Source of the DNA: Bacteroidota bacterium
Lineage (GTDB): Bacteria > Bacteroidota > Ignavibacteria > Kryptoniales > JAKASW01
Assembly (NCBI GenBank): GCA_023480735.1
Contig: JAMCXB010000008.1
Coordinates: 1-42,451, forward strand
Direction of reading: 5' to 3'
DNA: 42,451 nt
Both the position numbers and the translations under genes were made by a program. Numbering within the stretch: position 1 is the stretch's first letter; the number at the start of each line of letters is the position of its first letter. This document shows, in pieces, positions 8,803 to 17,055 of this stretch. A model generated the notes under the pieces. The model worked only from the letters and a program-made list of their open reading frames with translations. It did not search any database and was not told where the DNA came from.

Positions 8803-9994
8803 TATTGTCCTCCTCTTCAAAATATTCTTCGTAAAACACATAAGGATTCTCTCTGGGATGCGCGACCATTTCTGGAATCGGCTCTACGCCAATCGCCTCC
8901 AGGAAATTGCCCATTCCGACCCTCTGAATGAACTCGCCGACTCTCTCGCGGTTCTTGCCGTTTTCGGACCATACCTCATGAATCTTACCCACCAGTTCGA
9001 TGAGTTCCGTATATGGCGGTTCGAGCTTAATGAATGGTATCAGCACCGAAGAAAGGAGCGCTCCTTCGACAATAGGCGCCTTGGCGCCAATGAGAATGCA
9101 AGCTCCGCGATCCTTGCCGGGAGAAAGCGCTTTGGGCATGGCGTTAATGCAGTGCATGCACTTGACGCAGGCTTTGTTATCGATTTTGATTTCCTTCCCA
9201 TCCCACTCCATGCACTTAGCAGGACAATTACCGACGACATCTTTCTGTATGTTCATGCCAGATTTAGCATACTCTGTCACGGCGGCTTTGTCCATCTGGA
9301 TGTCATCTCTCCATGTTCCGATGATCGACATATCGGAGCGAGCAATGGCTGCGACGCAGTCGTTCGGGCAACCTGACATCTTAAATTTCCATTTGTACGG
9401 GAAAGCCGGCCTGTGAAGCTCGTCCTGGTAGTGCATAGTCAGGAAGTAAGTCAGCGCCATCGTGTCATAGCACGCCCATTCGCATCGAGCCATGCCGCAG
9501 CAGCAGCTCGGTGTTCTCACATCGGAGCCGGAACCGCCGAGATCAAATCCCAGGTCGGTCAACTCCTTGAATGTAGGCTCCAATTCATCAGTCTTGGTCC
9601 CGAGAAAAACCAAATCTCCGGTTGAGCCGTGCATATTCGTCAAGCCTGAGCCGTGCTTTTCCCAGATATCACACAACTTTCTCAACACGTCGGACGTGTA
9701 GAACCAGCCGGCCGGTTGGTTGATACGCATTGTGTGGAAGTGAGAGACATTTGGAAACTCCTCCGGCAGATCAGAGTACCTGCCGATTACACCACCGCCG
9801 TATCCGAGGACTCCGACTATGCCGCCATGTTTCCAGTGCCCGATTTTTTCCTCGTACGAACGTTCGAGTTGGCCGAGCAGATCGTCAGCCATCGCATTCT
9901 TTTCCGCTGCGGTTTTTATCTCTTTTACAAAACTGGGCCATGCACCCTTTTCAAGCTCGTCTAGTTTCGGGGTCTTCCTTTTTTTCTCAGGCAT
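8795..9994 (-). CDS. dsrA: Dissimilatory sulfite reductase subunit alpha
   Basis: A 399-residue DsrA, first gene of the operon. The sirohaem/[4Fe-4S] ligands are visible as CGMARC (Cys165 and Cys171) and CPNDC (Cys209 and Cys213). The ferredoxin insert has [10 protein letters not shown] and [15 protein letters not shown]. Other family blocks are [20 protein letters not shown] and [17 protein letters not shown]. The frame is open upstream to 10162, but [10 protein letters not shown] at 9994 is preceded by AAAGGAG at good spacing and matches the usual length. The DsrB start lies within the last codons. All cluster ligands are intact, so the enzyme should be active. Confidence 0.96.
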   Translation of the reverse strand: MPEKKRKTPKLDELEKGAWPSFVKEIKTAAEKNAMADDLLGQLERSYEEKIGHWKHGGIVGVLGYGGGVIGRYSDLPEEFPNVSHFHTMRINQPAGWFYTSDVLRKLCDIWEKHGSGLTNMHGSTGDLVFLGTKTDELEPTFKELTDLGFDLGGSGSDVRTPSCCCGMARCEWACYDTMALTYFLTMHYQDELHRPAFPYKWKFKMSGCPNDCVAAIARSDMSIIGTWRDDIQMDKAAVTEYAKSGMNIQKDVVGNCPAKCMEWDGKEIKIDNKACVKCMHCINAMPKALSPGKDRGACILIGAKAPIVEGALLSSVLIPFIKLEPPYTELIELVGKIHEVWSENGKNRERVGEFIQRVGMGNFLEAIGVEPIPEMVAHPRENPYVFYEEYFEEEDNNG

Positions 9995-10379
9995 CTTTGC
10001 TCCTTTGTTTAGCTGAACACATTGAAAACATAAACCTGAGTCGGCGCGGAAACAAGAAACAGAGGGTTTTTTGTATTCTGAGTGTTGAATGGGAAACAAT
10101 AGGAGTGTGAATTGGACAGTGGAATAGTGGAATGAAATTATGGAATAGCGACCAGATGACATGGTGAAAAAGGATCAGGTCATAATCGGCAAAACAGGTT
10201 CGTACAAGTTATCCGGACTTTGTTTCTGTTTCGAACGGAGATCTGCGTCACTATCTTGTGTAGATTCTCCCGGACAATAAACGCAGAAAATCGCGGAACC
10301 GCACTCGTCTGCAATAGATAGCCCGGATGCGACAAGGCAGATGGCGTGTTCCGAGCGGACCGCCCCGGATCGATATGAA
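9995..10379. other. dsr operon leader and promoter region
   Basis: About 385 bases without a gene, between dsrA and the transposase-like gene, which is on the same strand upstream. The dsr promoter should lie here, but no clear sigma-70 pair could be assigned. It contains the third GGAAT repeat copy (10114-10150). Nothing else recognised. Confidence 0.5.
10114..10150. repeat. GGAATRATGGAAT repeat upstream of dsrA
   Basis: The plus strand reads GGACAGTGGAATAGTGGAAT, then GAAATTATGGAATAGCG. The first ten bases match the left arm of the 4003-4099 unit. Here only one arm is present. It lies about 120-156 bases upstream of the dsrA start. Confidence 0.7.
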
Positions 10380-11510
10380 TTACTTGACGGGCAGTTGAAG
10401 CGACCTCACGGCAAGCTCGACGACGAATGTCCGCATCTCCGGACTGTCAATCGAAAGCCCTAATGGCTTCGGCAAAGTGCCGCAGTTGAAGTTCTTGAAA
10501 TGAGTTTCACACGGGCATTGGAGGTATAATGAAAGTCTGCTGAAACCTATCGGTAAGGGCTCGAGCATCCACCACGCTATCCAGGCATTGATTATGGGAT
10601 AGGGGTCGTACTTGATCATATGAAATTTCTCGAACCTCGTCTCGAAAGCGCCCAGCAAACCCTCAAAACGCGTAACAGGCTGCTGACTGATCCTTTCTTG
10701 AAGGCGTTTAACAAAGCAGTCTCTCGAATCGAGAACTATCTGCTTCATCCTTTTATCCTTGAATATTACAAGGTAGTCTTCAAACCTGCATGAGTGATCA
10801 TTCATGTGGGCATTAATCGCTTCCCGAATCAACTTTTTTGTATCGACAGAATGAAAAACTTCATCTTTCAGATGTTTGTCATAACAAGTCCTAGTGAAGT
10901 TATGCAGTGTCTCTGAGTAAGGGAAAACCACCTTCAGTGCGTCTTCTATCACTTTAAATCCATAGGACATGAAAGTGGGACAAACAAAGCCCCTGCAATT
11001 CATCCTGTCCAGCAACGCCATCCAGACGTTCTCCGATTCACTCTCACCAATTTCGAAACCCAGCACCGCAGTGGAAAGAGCATCGATCGCGAGCGCAAGA
11101 TACATCGAGTGCTCCCTGCTTTCGCAGACATTTGCCTTGAACTTCTTTCCCACAAGATGAATCAGCCGCGAATCATGTTTGGGCGTAGACGCATCGAGGT
11201 ATTCTTCCCACGAAGAGCAGCCGGACAGGTATTCCCTGATTTTCTGGTTGATCCTGATCGGGGAACTGCGGTAGACGGATCGGAGATCACGGTAGGAACT
11301 TCCGCTGAGGTAAGCTCCTGCCAGTCCGCCAAAATCAGGACTTTGCCGGTCGACGCCGTTCTTAACCCAGGTTCTCTTGCAACAGGTACACCTGTAACGG
11401 AGCTTGTTGGCGGAAGTCTTTCCGTGTTTTACAACTTTTGAACTGTGACAGAAAGGACAAACCAAATCGGTTTGAAGCATCGAACATGCAGTTGATAATT
11501 GTAAGGTCAT
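10380..11510 (-). CDS. Zinc-ribbon DDE transposase-like protein, probably degenerate
   Basis: A 376-residue protein with an N-terminal zinc ribbon (CPFC at about 18-21, CTCC at about 41-44, with KHGKTSANKLRYRC between). This type of ribbon is found at the N terminus of several insertion-sequence transposases. A DDE-like core follows: LALAIDALSTAVLGFEIG supplies a first Asp. The block FKVIEDALKVVFPYSETLHN corresponds to the second Asp region of MULE/IS256-like cores, but the usual Asp just before it is replaced by FMSYG. An acidic position in RFEGLLGAFETRFEKF could be the third. No terminal inverted repeats were seen. It may be an inactive or domesticated transposase. It stands alone between the dsr and Hmc-like operons. 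Family placement is tentative. Confidence 0.6.
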   Translation of the reverse strand: MTLQLSTACSMLQTDLVCPFCHSSKVVKHGKTSANKLRYRCTCCKRTWVKNGVDRQSPDFGGLAGAYLSGSSYRDLRSVYRSSPIRINQKIREYLSGCSSWEEYLDASTPKHDSRLIHLVGKKFKANVCESREHSMYLALAIDALSTAVLGFEIGESESENVWMALLDRMNCRGFVCPTFMSYGFKVIEDALKVVFPYSETLHNFTRTCYDKHLKDEVFHSVDTKKLIREAINAHMNDHSCRFEDYLVIFKDKRMKQIVLDSRDCFVKRLQERISQQPVTRFEGLLGAFETRFEKFHMIKYDPYPIINAWIAWWMLEPLPIGFSRLSLYLQCPCETHFKNFNCGTLPKPLGLSIDSPEMRTFVVELAVRSLQLPVK

Positions 11511-12054
11511 GTATTCTTCCCTGTCTTTGCCCGAATGGGTTAACTTGCCCCGAACAGCCCATTAGTACAGTCAATAAACACAATGGCTCATGTGGCAAAA
11601 CTCCCGTACCGTGTTGCGAGGGTCGAAGTTGATTTAGTTGTACACTCCTGTTCGCCATTTTCTGCATCTCTCTTATTGACCAACTGCTAATAGTCCAATC
11701 TCTGTGCCGGAACTTCCAACTGTAATCTTTTGGTTCGTGTCTTCTTAACGCACGACGCAAAACGTTTAACAAGACAACAGCTGAGAGTACCGCGTGTAAA
11801 TTATTTCTACGAAAGGCGGGGGCACATTGCGCGGCGTACCATGAAAGAGAGACTTTGCCGTCAACTGTAGAACCAGATGTGGCGATCCGCGTTCTAAAGT
11901 GACAAGGAGATGCGGGATAATTGATCTGTACTTCGGATAGTATGAGGCAAGATGGGTCGTTCCACCACAGCTAAAAACATATAGGATGACAGTGTGGGTG
12001 AAGTGGAACTGCCGCGGTCATTAATTCAAATGAACCGGATCGGCGGGCAGACGA
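11511..12054. other. Gene-free stretch upstream of transposase-like gene
   Basis: About 540 bases separating the end of the Hmc-like operon from the transposase-like gene. The frames here are short and unlike known proteins. No repeat arm, hairpin terminator or RNA gene was recognised. Confidence 0.5.
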
Positions 12055-13926
12055 TCACTTCCCTGCTTGCCCAACATCCGGCAACACCACGTTGTCAAAA
12101 TGCGGCAAGGTAACGTCCCATTTCATTCCCGCTTTTAATTCGGGAGGAGTGCCGATTCTATGACACGTCGAGCATTGAGCAAGATTTGGTTTATCTTTTA
12201 CTTTCTTAGCTTCGACCGTATGACACGAAACGCAAAGCTTGTGCATGGCATCCACATAAGAAGGTATGTAGTATTTCTCGGTAGCGTTCTTTTCGTCGGC
12301 AAGGAACTTGTAAGCCGGATGGCAGGCAGTGCACTTCTTCGCCGATTGGGCGGTCCGAGTCACACCAGGGGTGTGGCAGTCATCGCACCTGAGATTAGCT
12401 CCGGAAGCGGATGTATGCCAGTCGTGTTTGAAGAAGTCGACTTCTTTATACATACTCGTATGACACTCCCAACAGCTGCTCAACTTATCACCAGGAAGGC
12501 TCAGATGATGACAGACCCGGCAACTGTCCTTGCCAATCCTGGAAATATGACCCTCATGAGAAAACTCGACGAACTGATCGTCACGGTTGCCATTTATGCA
12601 CAAGGTATCGCACAGCGAATCGACGACGGTTGCGGGTTTCACCGTGATTTGATCGATTCCTTCGGCATGCAATCGATTTCCGGACATCAAGGCCATACCG
12701 AGGGCAAAGCTCAATACAAATGCAAGCGTATGTTTTGTCAGAGATGCCACGCTGGGAATTCCAAGCCAGGTCCGGGATGAGTAGTCAAATGACGGCAGGG
12801 TATGCGGAAGGGACTCCGGATCCTCCGGGCGTATATCCCAGACATGGAAGTTTTCGATCGCAAACAGAAAGACCAATACGGCTGCCGAGACAACTCCGAG
12901 ACTGATGGCAATTTCCATCCAAGATGGCGTGTAGGAGGCTGTGGAATCAAGCATCGCCAAACCGCCCACATCAATTCTGTTGAGGACCATCCCTATCACC
13001 ACCATCGACGAGCCTATCCATTGGACTTTATTGTTTCCGCGATATTTCGGAACGAAGAACAATGCCGCGGGGATAATCGTCGACACCAGAACTTCGACTA
13101 TGAAAAGATTACTCTGCCATTTCCCGTCGAAGATCAGACCGAGTTTTCCCGATACCGTTATGTCTGTCATTTTAGCGACAAAGTATATGGCGAGGACCCA
13201 TGCCGCCGCCCTGCAAAGCTTTGCCACGAGGTGAGTTTCCGGCTCACGGCGGTATAGCCAGTGCGACGCAAGGCTTTCAAAGGCTACCATCATCAATCCA
13301 AGCGCGACAGCCGAAATGAAAAATTCAACGGGTAGTATGTGTGAATACCACAATGGGTAAAGTCTGTAGCGCATTATAAGAAACAATGTCCCCAACGATG
13401 ATTGGTGCAATGTGGAGAGCATTATGCCCAGGAGCACTAGCGGGAAACGAAACTTCATGAGAAAATCTCTGATCCTTGCATACCGGCTGAATTTTTCCAG
13501 CGGGACCGGGCTGAACTCAAGGAGCAATACTGTCGTGTAAAGCATAACGCACCAACCGACCTCGAACAGCGGCGAGTGAGGGTTCCAATAGATTATCATG
13601 TGCCAGATATTCCAGGGCAGTCCGAGATCGACGAGCAAACCGGCCACAACGGCAAGGTAGCCGAGGAACGCTGTCAACACGGCTGGTTTAACCATCGGGT
13701 GACATTCTTCCCTCTTCATTATATAGAAAATTGCGGTGGTCACAAAACCGCCTGCAGCCAGAGCGACTCCTGCCATCACATCGAAGCCTATCCAAAATCC
13801 CCAGGGCGTTCTGTCACTCAGATTGGTCGTCACTCCCAACCCGAAGACGTACCGGTTGAGCGCGACTGCCGCCGCGAAACCCGTCAGAAACCATAAGATC
13901 AGCTTTGTATTTTGCACCCTATTCAT
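12055..13926 (-). CDS. NrfD/HmcC-like membrane protein fused to hexahaem cytochrome c
   Basis: A 623-residue fusion. Residues 1 to about 400 form an NrfD/HmcC/DsrP-type quinone-reactive membrane domain with many transmembrane segments, opening MNRVQNTKLILWFLTGFA and including WGFWIGFDVMAGVALAAGG. After a further hydrophobic segment (LAFVLSFALGMALMSG) comes a C-terminal domain with six CxxCH haem sites at about Cys469, 485, 514, 532, 565 and 585 (CRVCH, CWECH, CDDCH, CTACH, CVSCH, CSTCH). It also holds additional histidines that could serve as distal ligands. In Hmc and Dsr complexes the cytochrome (HmcA, DsrJ) is a separate protein. Here the hydrophobic linker would place the haems outside the membrane. 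The start overlaps the ferredoxin gene by eight bases. It is last in its operon. Confidence 0.88.
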   Translation of the reverse strand: MNRVQNTKLILWFLTGFAAAVALNRYVFGLGVTTNLSDRTPWGFWIGFDVMAGVALAAGGFVTTAIFYIMKREECHPMVKPAVLTAFLGYLAVVAGLLVDLGLPWNIWHMIIYWNPHSPLFEVGWCVMLYTTVLLLEFSPVPLEKFSRYARIRDFLMKFRFPLVLLGIMLSTLHQSSLGTLFLIMRYRLYPLWYSHILPVEFFISAVALGLMMVAFESLASHWLYRREPETHLVAKLCRAAAWVLAIYFVAKMTDITVSGKLGLIFDGKWQSNLFIVEVLVSTIIPAALFFVPKYRGNNKVQWIGSSMVVIGMVLNRIDVGGLAMLDSTASYTPSWMEIAISLGVVSAAVLVFLFAIENFHVWDIRPEDPESLPHTLPSFDYSSRTWLGIPSVASLTKHTLAFVLSFALGMALMSGNRLHAEGIDQITVKPATVVDSLCDTLCINGNRDDQFVEFSHEGHISRIGKDSCRVCHHLSLPGDKLSSCWECHTSMYKEVDFFKHDWHTSASGANLRCDDCHTPGVTRTAQSAKKCTACHPAYKFLADEKNATEKYYIPSYVDAMHKLCVSCHTVEAKKVKDKPNLAQCSTCHRIGTPPELKAGMKWDVTLPHFDNVVLPDVGQAGK

Positions 13927-14689
13927 CGGCGGATTCCTTCTTGTTGCCCCGTTCCTTGTCCATTTTCATCCTGCGACGGATTATCCAGTTGAGTCCGAGC
14001 ATCGCTCCGCCCATTCCGACAAAGGCAAACGGCACCGATTCCATTGCGGCAGCCGTTTCTTTCGGAAGCGGTTTGTCGCCGGGTCTTGTCGGGTATGTAA
14101 GAAAATCGAGATAGATATCCGAAAGATATAGAACGGAAGTGCCACCAACTTCGTGCTCACCCCACACCTTATCGATATATTTGGCGGGGTTCTCTTTGAT
14201 TCTCTTGTGAGCCACTTCGAGGAGCTCATCGCGATCGCCGAAGATCGTTGCCCCTACCGGACAAGCCTCCGTACATGCCGGCTGTTGTCCTGTTTTAATC
14301 CTGTCATAACAAAGGATACATTTCTCCACATGCGGGACAGTCTTGTCCCAGTCGTAACGCGGGATCCCGAACGGACATGCCATCATGCAGTATCGGCATC
14401 CGAGACATTTAGTAATGTCGTACGTTACGGCACCGATTTCGGTTTTGTGCAATGCACCGACCGGGCATACGGAAGCACACGCGGGTTCAAGACAGTGACG
14501 GCATTGTTTGCGGACATAATGATCGCCGGGCCTGCGGATCACCGAGGTCCAATTTTCTGCGGAGAGTCCGTCATTCCTGTCCCAGATCCTAGGCACGTCC
14601 ATTTCGAGATTGTGTACCTGCTTGCAGGCAGAAACGCACTTAAGACAGCCGATACACTTCGTAACATCTGTCAATATTGCTTTGCTCAA
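13919..14689 (-). CDS. Four-cluster ferredoxin subunit (HmcB/DsrO-like) with C-terminal anchor
   Basis: A 256-residue ferredoxin of the HybA/HmcB/DsrO group with four cysteine clusters: CIGCLKCVSAC (Cys12/15/18/22), CRHCLEPACASVC, CLGCRYCMMAC and CILC paired with CTEAC. A C-terminal hydrophobic segment, VPFAFVGMGGAMLGLNWII, is followed by RRRMK and could anchor it. The start is inferred as TTG at 14687-14689, which overlaps the stop of the preceding gene and has AAAGGAGC upstream. The reading frame stays open further upstream, but only as the antisense-free shadow of that gene. No twin-arginine signal precedes the first cluster, unlike DsrO and HmcB, so the clusters may face the cytoplasm. 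It overlaps the NrfD fusion gene by eight bases. Confidence 0.85.
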   Translation of the reverse strand: MSKAILTDVTKCIGCLKCVSACKQVHNLEMDVPRIWDRNDGLSAENWTSVIRRPGDHYVRKQCRHCLEPACASVCPVGALHKTEIGAVTYDITKCLGCRYCMMACPFGIPRYDWDKTVPHVEKCILCYDRIKTGQQPACTEACPVGATIFGDRDELLEVAHKRIKENPAKYIDKVWGEHEVGGTSVLYLSDIYLDFLTYPTRPGDKPLPKETAAAMESVPFAFVGMGGAMLGLNWIIRRRMKMDKERGNKKESADE

Positions 14690-15396
14690 ACCGGTGCTCC
14701 TTTTTTGCTGAGTGTTGCGCAAATATCTTCGTCCGTCTTCGGCGGAAATTTCCATGCCAGCGCATCGATAACCTGCGAGAACGGCGCAAGCACGCAATGC
14801 GCTATCTTTGTGAAAGGTGTCATGAAAAATATCAAGTCGCCTGACAGGACATGAACCAGCATGAGAAACTGATAGACACCTGCGCTGATATTGAGATTCG
14901 CACATACGAATCCGGTGACAAAAGGAAGAAGAAGCAAGAGCAGCCACAAATAGTCCTGCCCCCGGCTGAGCGAGTGTATCGATTTGACCACCAGGCGCTC
15001 GACTAACATGAGAGTCGCAAAGACTATTGTGGCGGCAGTAAGCCAAAAAGCCCACCAGTAAGGAAGAGCGGGCCAGGAAATGCCTACAGAGCTTTTCCAA
15101 AGACTGATGTGTGCGAACAGGAAGACCGGCACAATTATCAGTCCGATATGGAACAGTATCGAAAAAAACGAATACACTTGCCGGTTCCGAAAGACTCTTT
15201 TCACCGGGAAAACCCATTCAAATGTGCGACTGGCTATCAGCCTCCAGGGCATTTTCTTGTCGCCCGCCCTTCGATATACCTTTTGCGCTCCCCAAAAATC
15301 GAGGAATAATATACGCGCTAAGCCCAGAAGCATGATTATGAAGCAAAGCCGGAAAAGCGGACCACGGGCGAACTGCAGCAGAAATCCCATGCTCAC
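14686..15396 (-). CDS. NarI/DsrM/HmcE-like b-type membrane subunit
   Basis: A 236-residue membrane protein with about five hydrophobic segments, including LFRLCFIIMLLGLARILF, FFSILFHIGLIIVPVFLFAH, WAFWLTAATIVFATLMLVE and YLWLLLLLLPFVTGFVC. Histidines in FHIG, FAH and MLVHVLSG are suitable haem b ligands. It resembles the gamma subunit family of nitrate reductase (HmcE, TmcC, DsrM). It probably passes quinol electrons to the HdrD-like protein encoded just upstream, with which it overlaps by four bases (ATGA). The stop overlaps the TTG start of the ferredoxin gene. Confidence 0.82.
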   Translation of the reverse strand: MSMGFLLQFARGPLFRLCFIIMLLGLARILFLDFWGAQKVYRRAGDKKMPWRLIASRTFEWVFPVKRVFRNRQVYSFFSILFHIGLIIVPVFLFAHISLWKSSVGISWPALPYWWAFWLTAATIVFATLMLVERLVVKSIHSLSRGQDYLWLLLLLLPFVTGFVCANLNISAGVYQFLMLVHVLSGDLIFFMTPFTKIAHCVLAPFSQVIDALAWKFPPKTDEDICATLSKKGAPV

Positions 15397-16901
15397 TTCT
15401 CCTTCCCCTCCGAAGAATCACGAGGATCGGAGAGACCGTTATTCTGACCAGCGGTGACTTCCTCTTCTTTCCTGACAAGCAGCGAATCGTCGAACTTGAT
15501 TGCCTTGTAGACCAGGTCATGGAATCCGACGACGCGGCAATCAAGTCCCTGATCTTCAACCAATTCTCTCAGCTGTTTCTTGCAGTTAGCACAGGGTGCC
15601 ACAAGAATTTCACATCCCGATTTTCTGATTTGTTCCGCCTTCAGTTTGCCGCCTATTGTCGTTCTGTACGGCCTCAATTCATCCATCGAGACCGCACCGC
15701 CTCCGCCACCGCAGCATATATTGTCTTCACCCGCAGGAGTCATCTCCACATAATTCTTACAGAATGATCTCAAGACTTCACGCGGCTGGTTCACAATCCA
15801 GCGGTTCCTTGCAAAGTTGCACGGATCATGGTAGGCAATCTTCTCGGTGATTACGTCAGGATTAAGATTGAGCCTCCCCTCCTTCCAGACTTTGTAAGTG
15901 TATTCCAAAATGTTTATCACCGGCACAGAGTCTTCTCCCCCGCAGTAAGTCGGCATGAAATTCTTTGCTACGCGCGACGCATGGCCGCATTCCCCTATTA
16001 GGACATGTTTTCCCTTGAGTCTTCTTGTTTCCTGATCGACATTTTTGATGACTCTTTCCAGTATTCTGTCGTTGTAGAAAAGACCATAGTTGATCGCATC
16101 GAAGTAGCCAGTCCCGATTGTCCAGGAATCCCCTGTCGCCGCAAATACTGCGGCAATTCCCATCAACGAATCCGCTTCCATCAGGTAGTCGCTGACCGGG
16201 GCGAAGAACACGTAGTCGCTGCCTTCTACATCCGTCGGAAATTTTATCTCTACCGATTTCTCTTCAAACATGTCGTCTTCAAGAAATTCGAGAGTGTCTT
16301 TCAAAGCAGGGACCGGCACCGCAGACGTGTTGTGAAACGGGCCTTCAAGCTGCGCGCGTACGCTCACAGCCAGTGCACGCGGGACGATTCCGATTTCGCT
16401 CAAGATGTAACGACCAAGGTGTGTAATAAGTCCGTGATCCAATCCGAGCGGACATTCGAGGGCACATCTTCTGCATGCCGTACAGTTCCAGAAGCTTTCC
16501 GCCACTTCCTGAATTTTCTCATCCGTCAAATACCCGCCGCCGGAAATGCGCCCCTTCAACAATCCACCCATCGTGAAATGACGGCGATACACGTCCAGCA
16601 AAAGCCCCGAACGATAGCACGGGATATCCTTCGGGTCGTCGGTTGCCTGATAGATATGACAAGCGACCGCACATCGCGAACACCTGCCAGTCATGCGGAT
16701 GAAATGATCCAATACCATTTTGTAGTTTGAATGCTTGAGTATTGCCGCAAACACTTCCAGGAATCGACGTGGACGGTCGTTAACGTCACAGTCTTCGACG
16801 TGATAGCGAACATTCAGTTTTTGTCTTTCTACCACTTCCGGTTTTTTAGTAGAGGCCAAGGCTTTCTTACGCTCTTCATCGGTTACAACAGTAGTTCTCA
16901 T
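15393..16901 (-). CDS. HdrD-like CCG-domain iron-sulfur protein (HmcF/TmcB/DsrK paralogue)
   Basis: A 502-residue cytoplasmic protein. The second [4Fe-4S] motif is canonical (Cys140/143/146/150 in CTACRRCALECP). The first reads CSRCAVACH with Cys74, Cys77 and Cys81 only; a fourth ligand is not obvious, although Cys95 in DIPCYRSG is nearby. The C-terminal half has two CCG-type cysteine regions: GECGH and YHDPCNFAR, then CCGGGGGAVSMDE and APCANCKKQL. This architecture is that of HdrD, DsrK, HmcF and TmcB, which handle disulfide or low-potential electron transfer. It heads the overlapping block of four genes. It is a clear paralogue of dsrK at 200-1819, but with distinct cluster spacing and no close neighbour dsrC. 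Confidence 0.85.
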   Translation of the reverse strand: MRTTVVTDEERKKALASTKKPEVVERQKLNVRYHVEDCDVNDRPRRFLEVFAAILKHSNYKMVLDHFIRMTGRCSRCAVACHIYQATDDPKDIPCYRSGLLLDVYRRHFTMGGLLKGRISGGGYLTDEKIQEVAESFWNCTACRRCALECPLGLDHGLITHLGRYILSEIGIVPRALAVSVRAQLEGPFHNTSAVPVPALKDTLEFLEDDMFEEKSVEIKFPTDVEGSDYVFFAPVSDYLMEADSLMGIAAVFAATGDSWTIGTGYFDAINYGLFYNDRILERVIKNVDQETRRLKGKHVLIGECGHASRVAKNFMPTYCGGEDSVPVINILEYTYKVWKEGRLNLNPDVITEKIAYHDPCNFARNRWIVNQPREVLRSFCKNYVEMTPAGEDNICCGGGGGAVSMDELRPYRTTIGGKLKAEQIRKSGCEILVAPCANCKKQLRELVEDQGLDCRVVGFHDLVYKAIKFDDSLLVRKEEEVTAGQNNGLSDPRDSSEGKEK

Positions 16902-17055
16902 TTATTTCCTGTATCTTGAACGAAGATTTGGCTTGATTGAGTGTTCTCCCTTGAGGATGACATGGATTAGCAGCGACGGTTTCCTGAGACTTCCCATTAC
17001 ATCACCCATAATAATTTCAGGCGCTCTTTGAGTGCTAAAATTAATCGGGATGATA

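Noticed and set aside
157-10150. GGAAT repeats as a CRISPR or as regulatory operators
   Set aside because: Spacing is irregular and units are degenerate; a repeat-element explanation fits better.
11362-11772. 136-codon minus-strand frame
   Set aside because: It overlaps the zinc-ribbon transposase gene in another frame and lacks recognisable features.
14690-15217. Long N-terminal extension of the ferredoxin gene
   Set aside because: This part overlaps the b-type membrane subunit in another frame. A TTG with good ribosome binding site at 14689 starts the ferredoxin domain directly.
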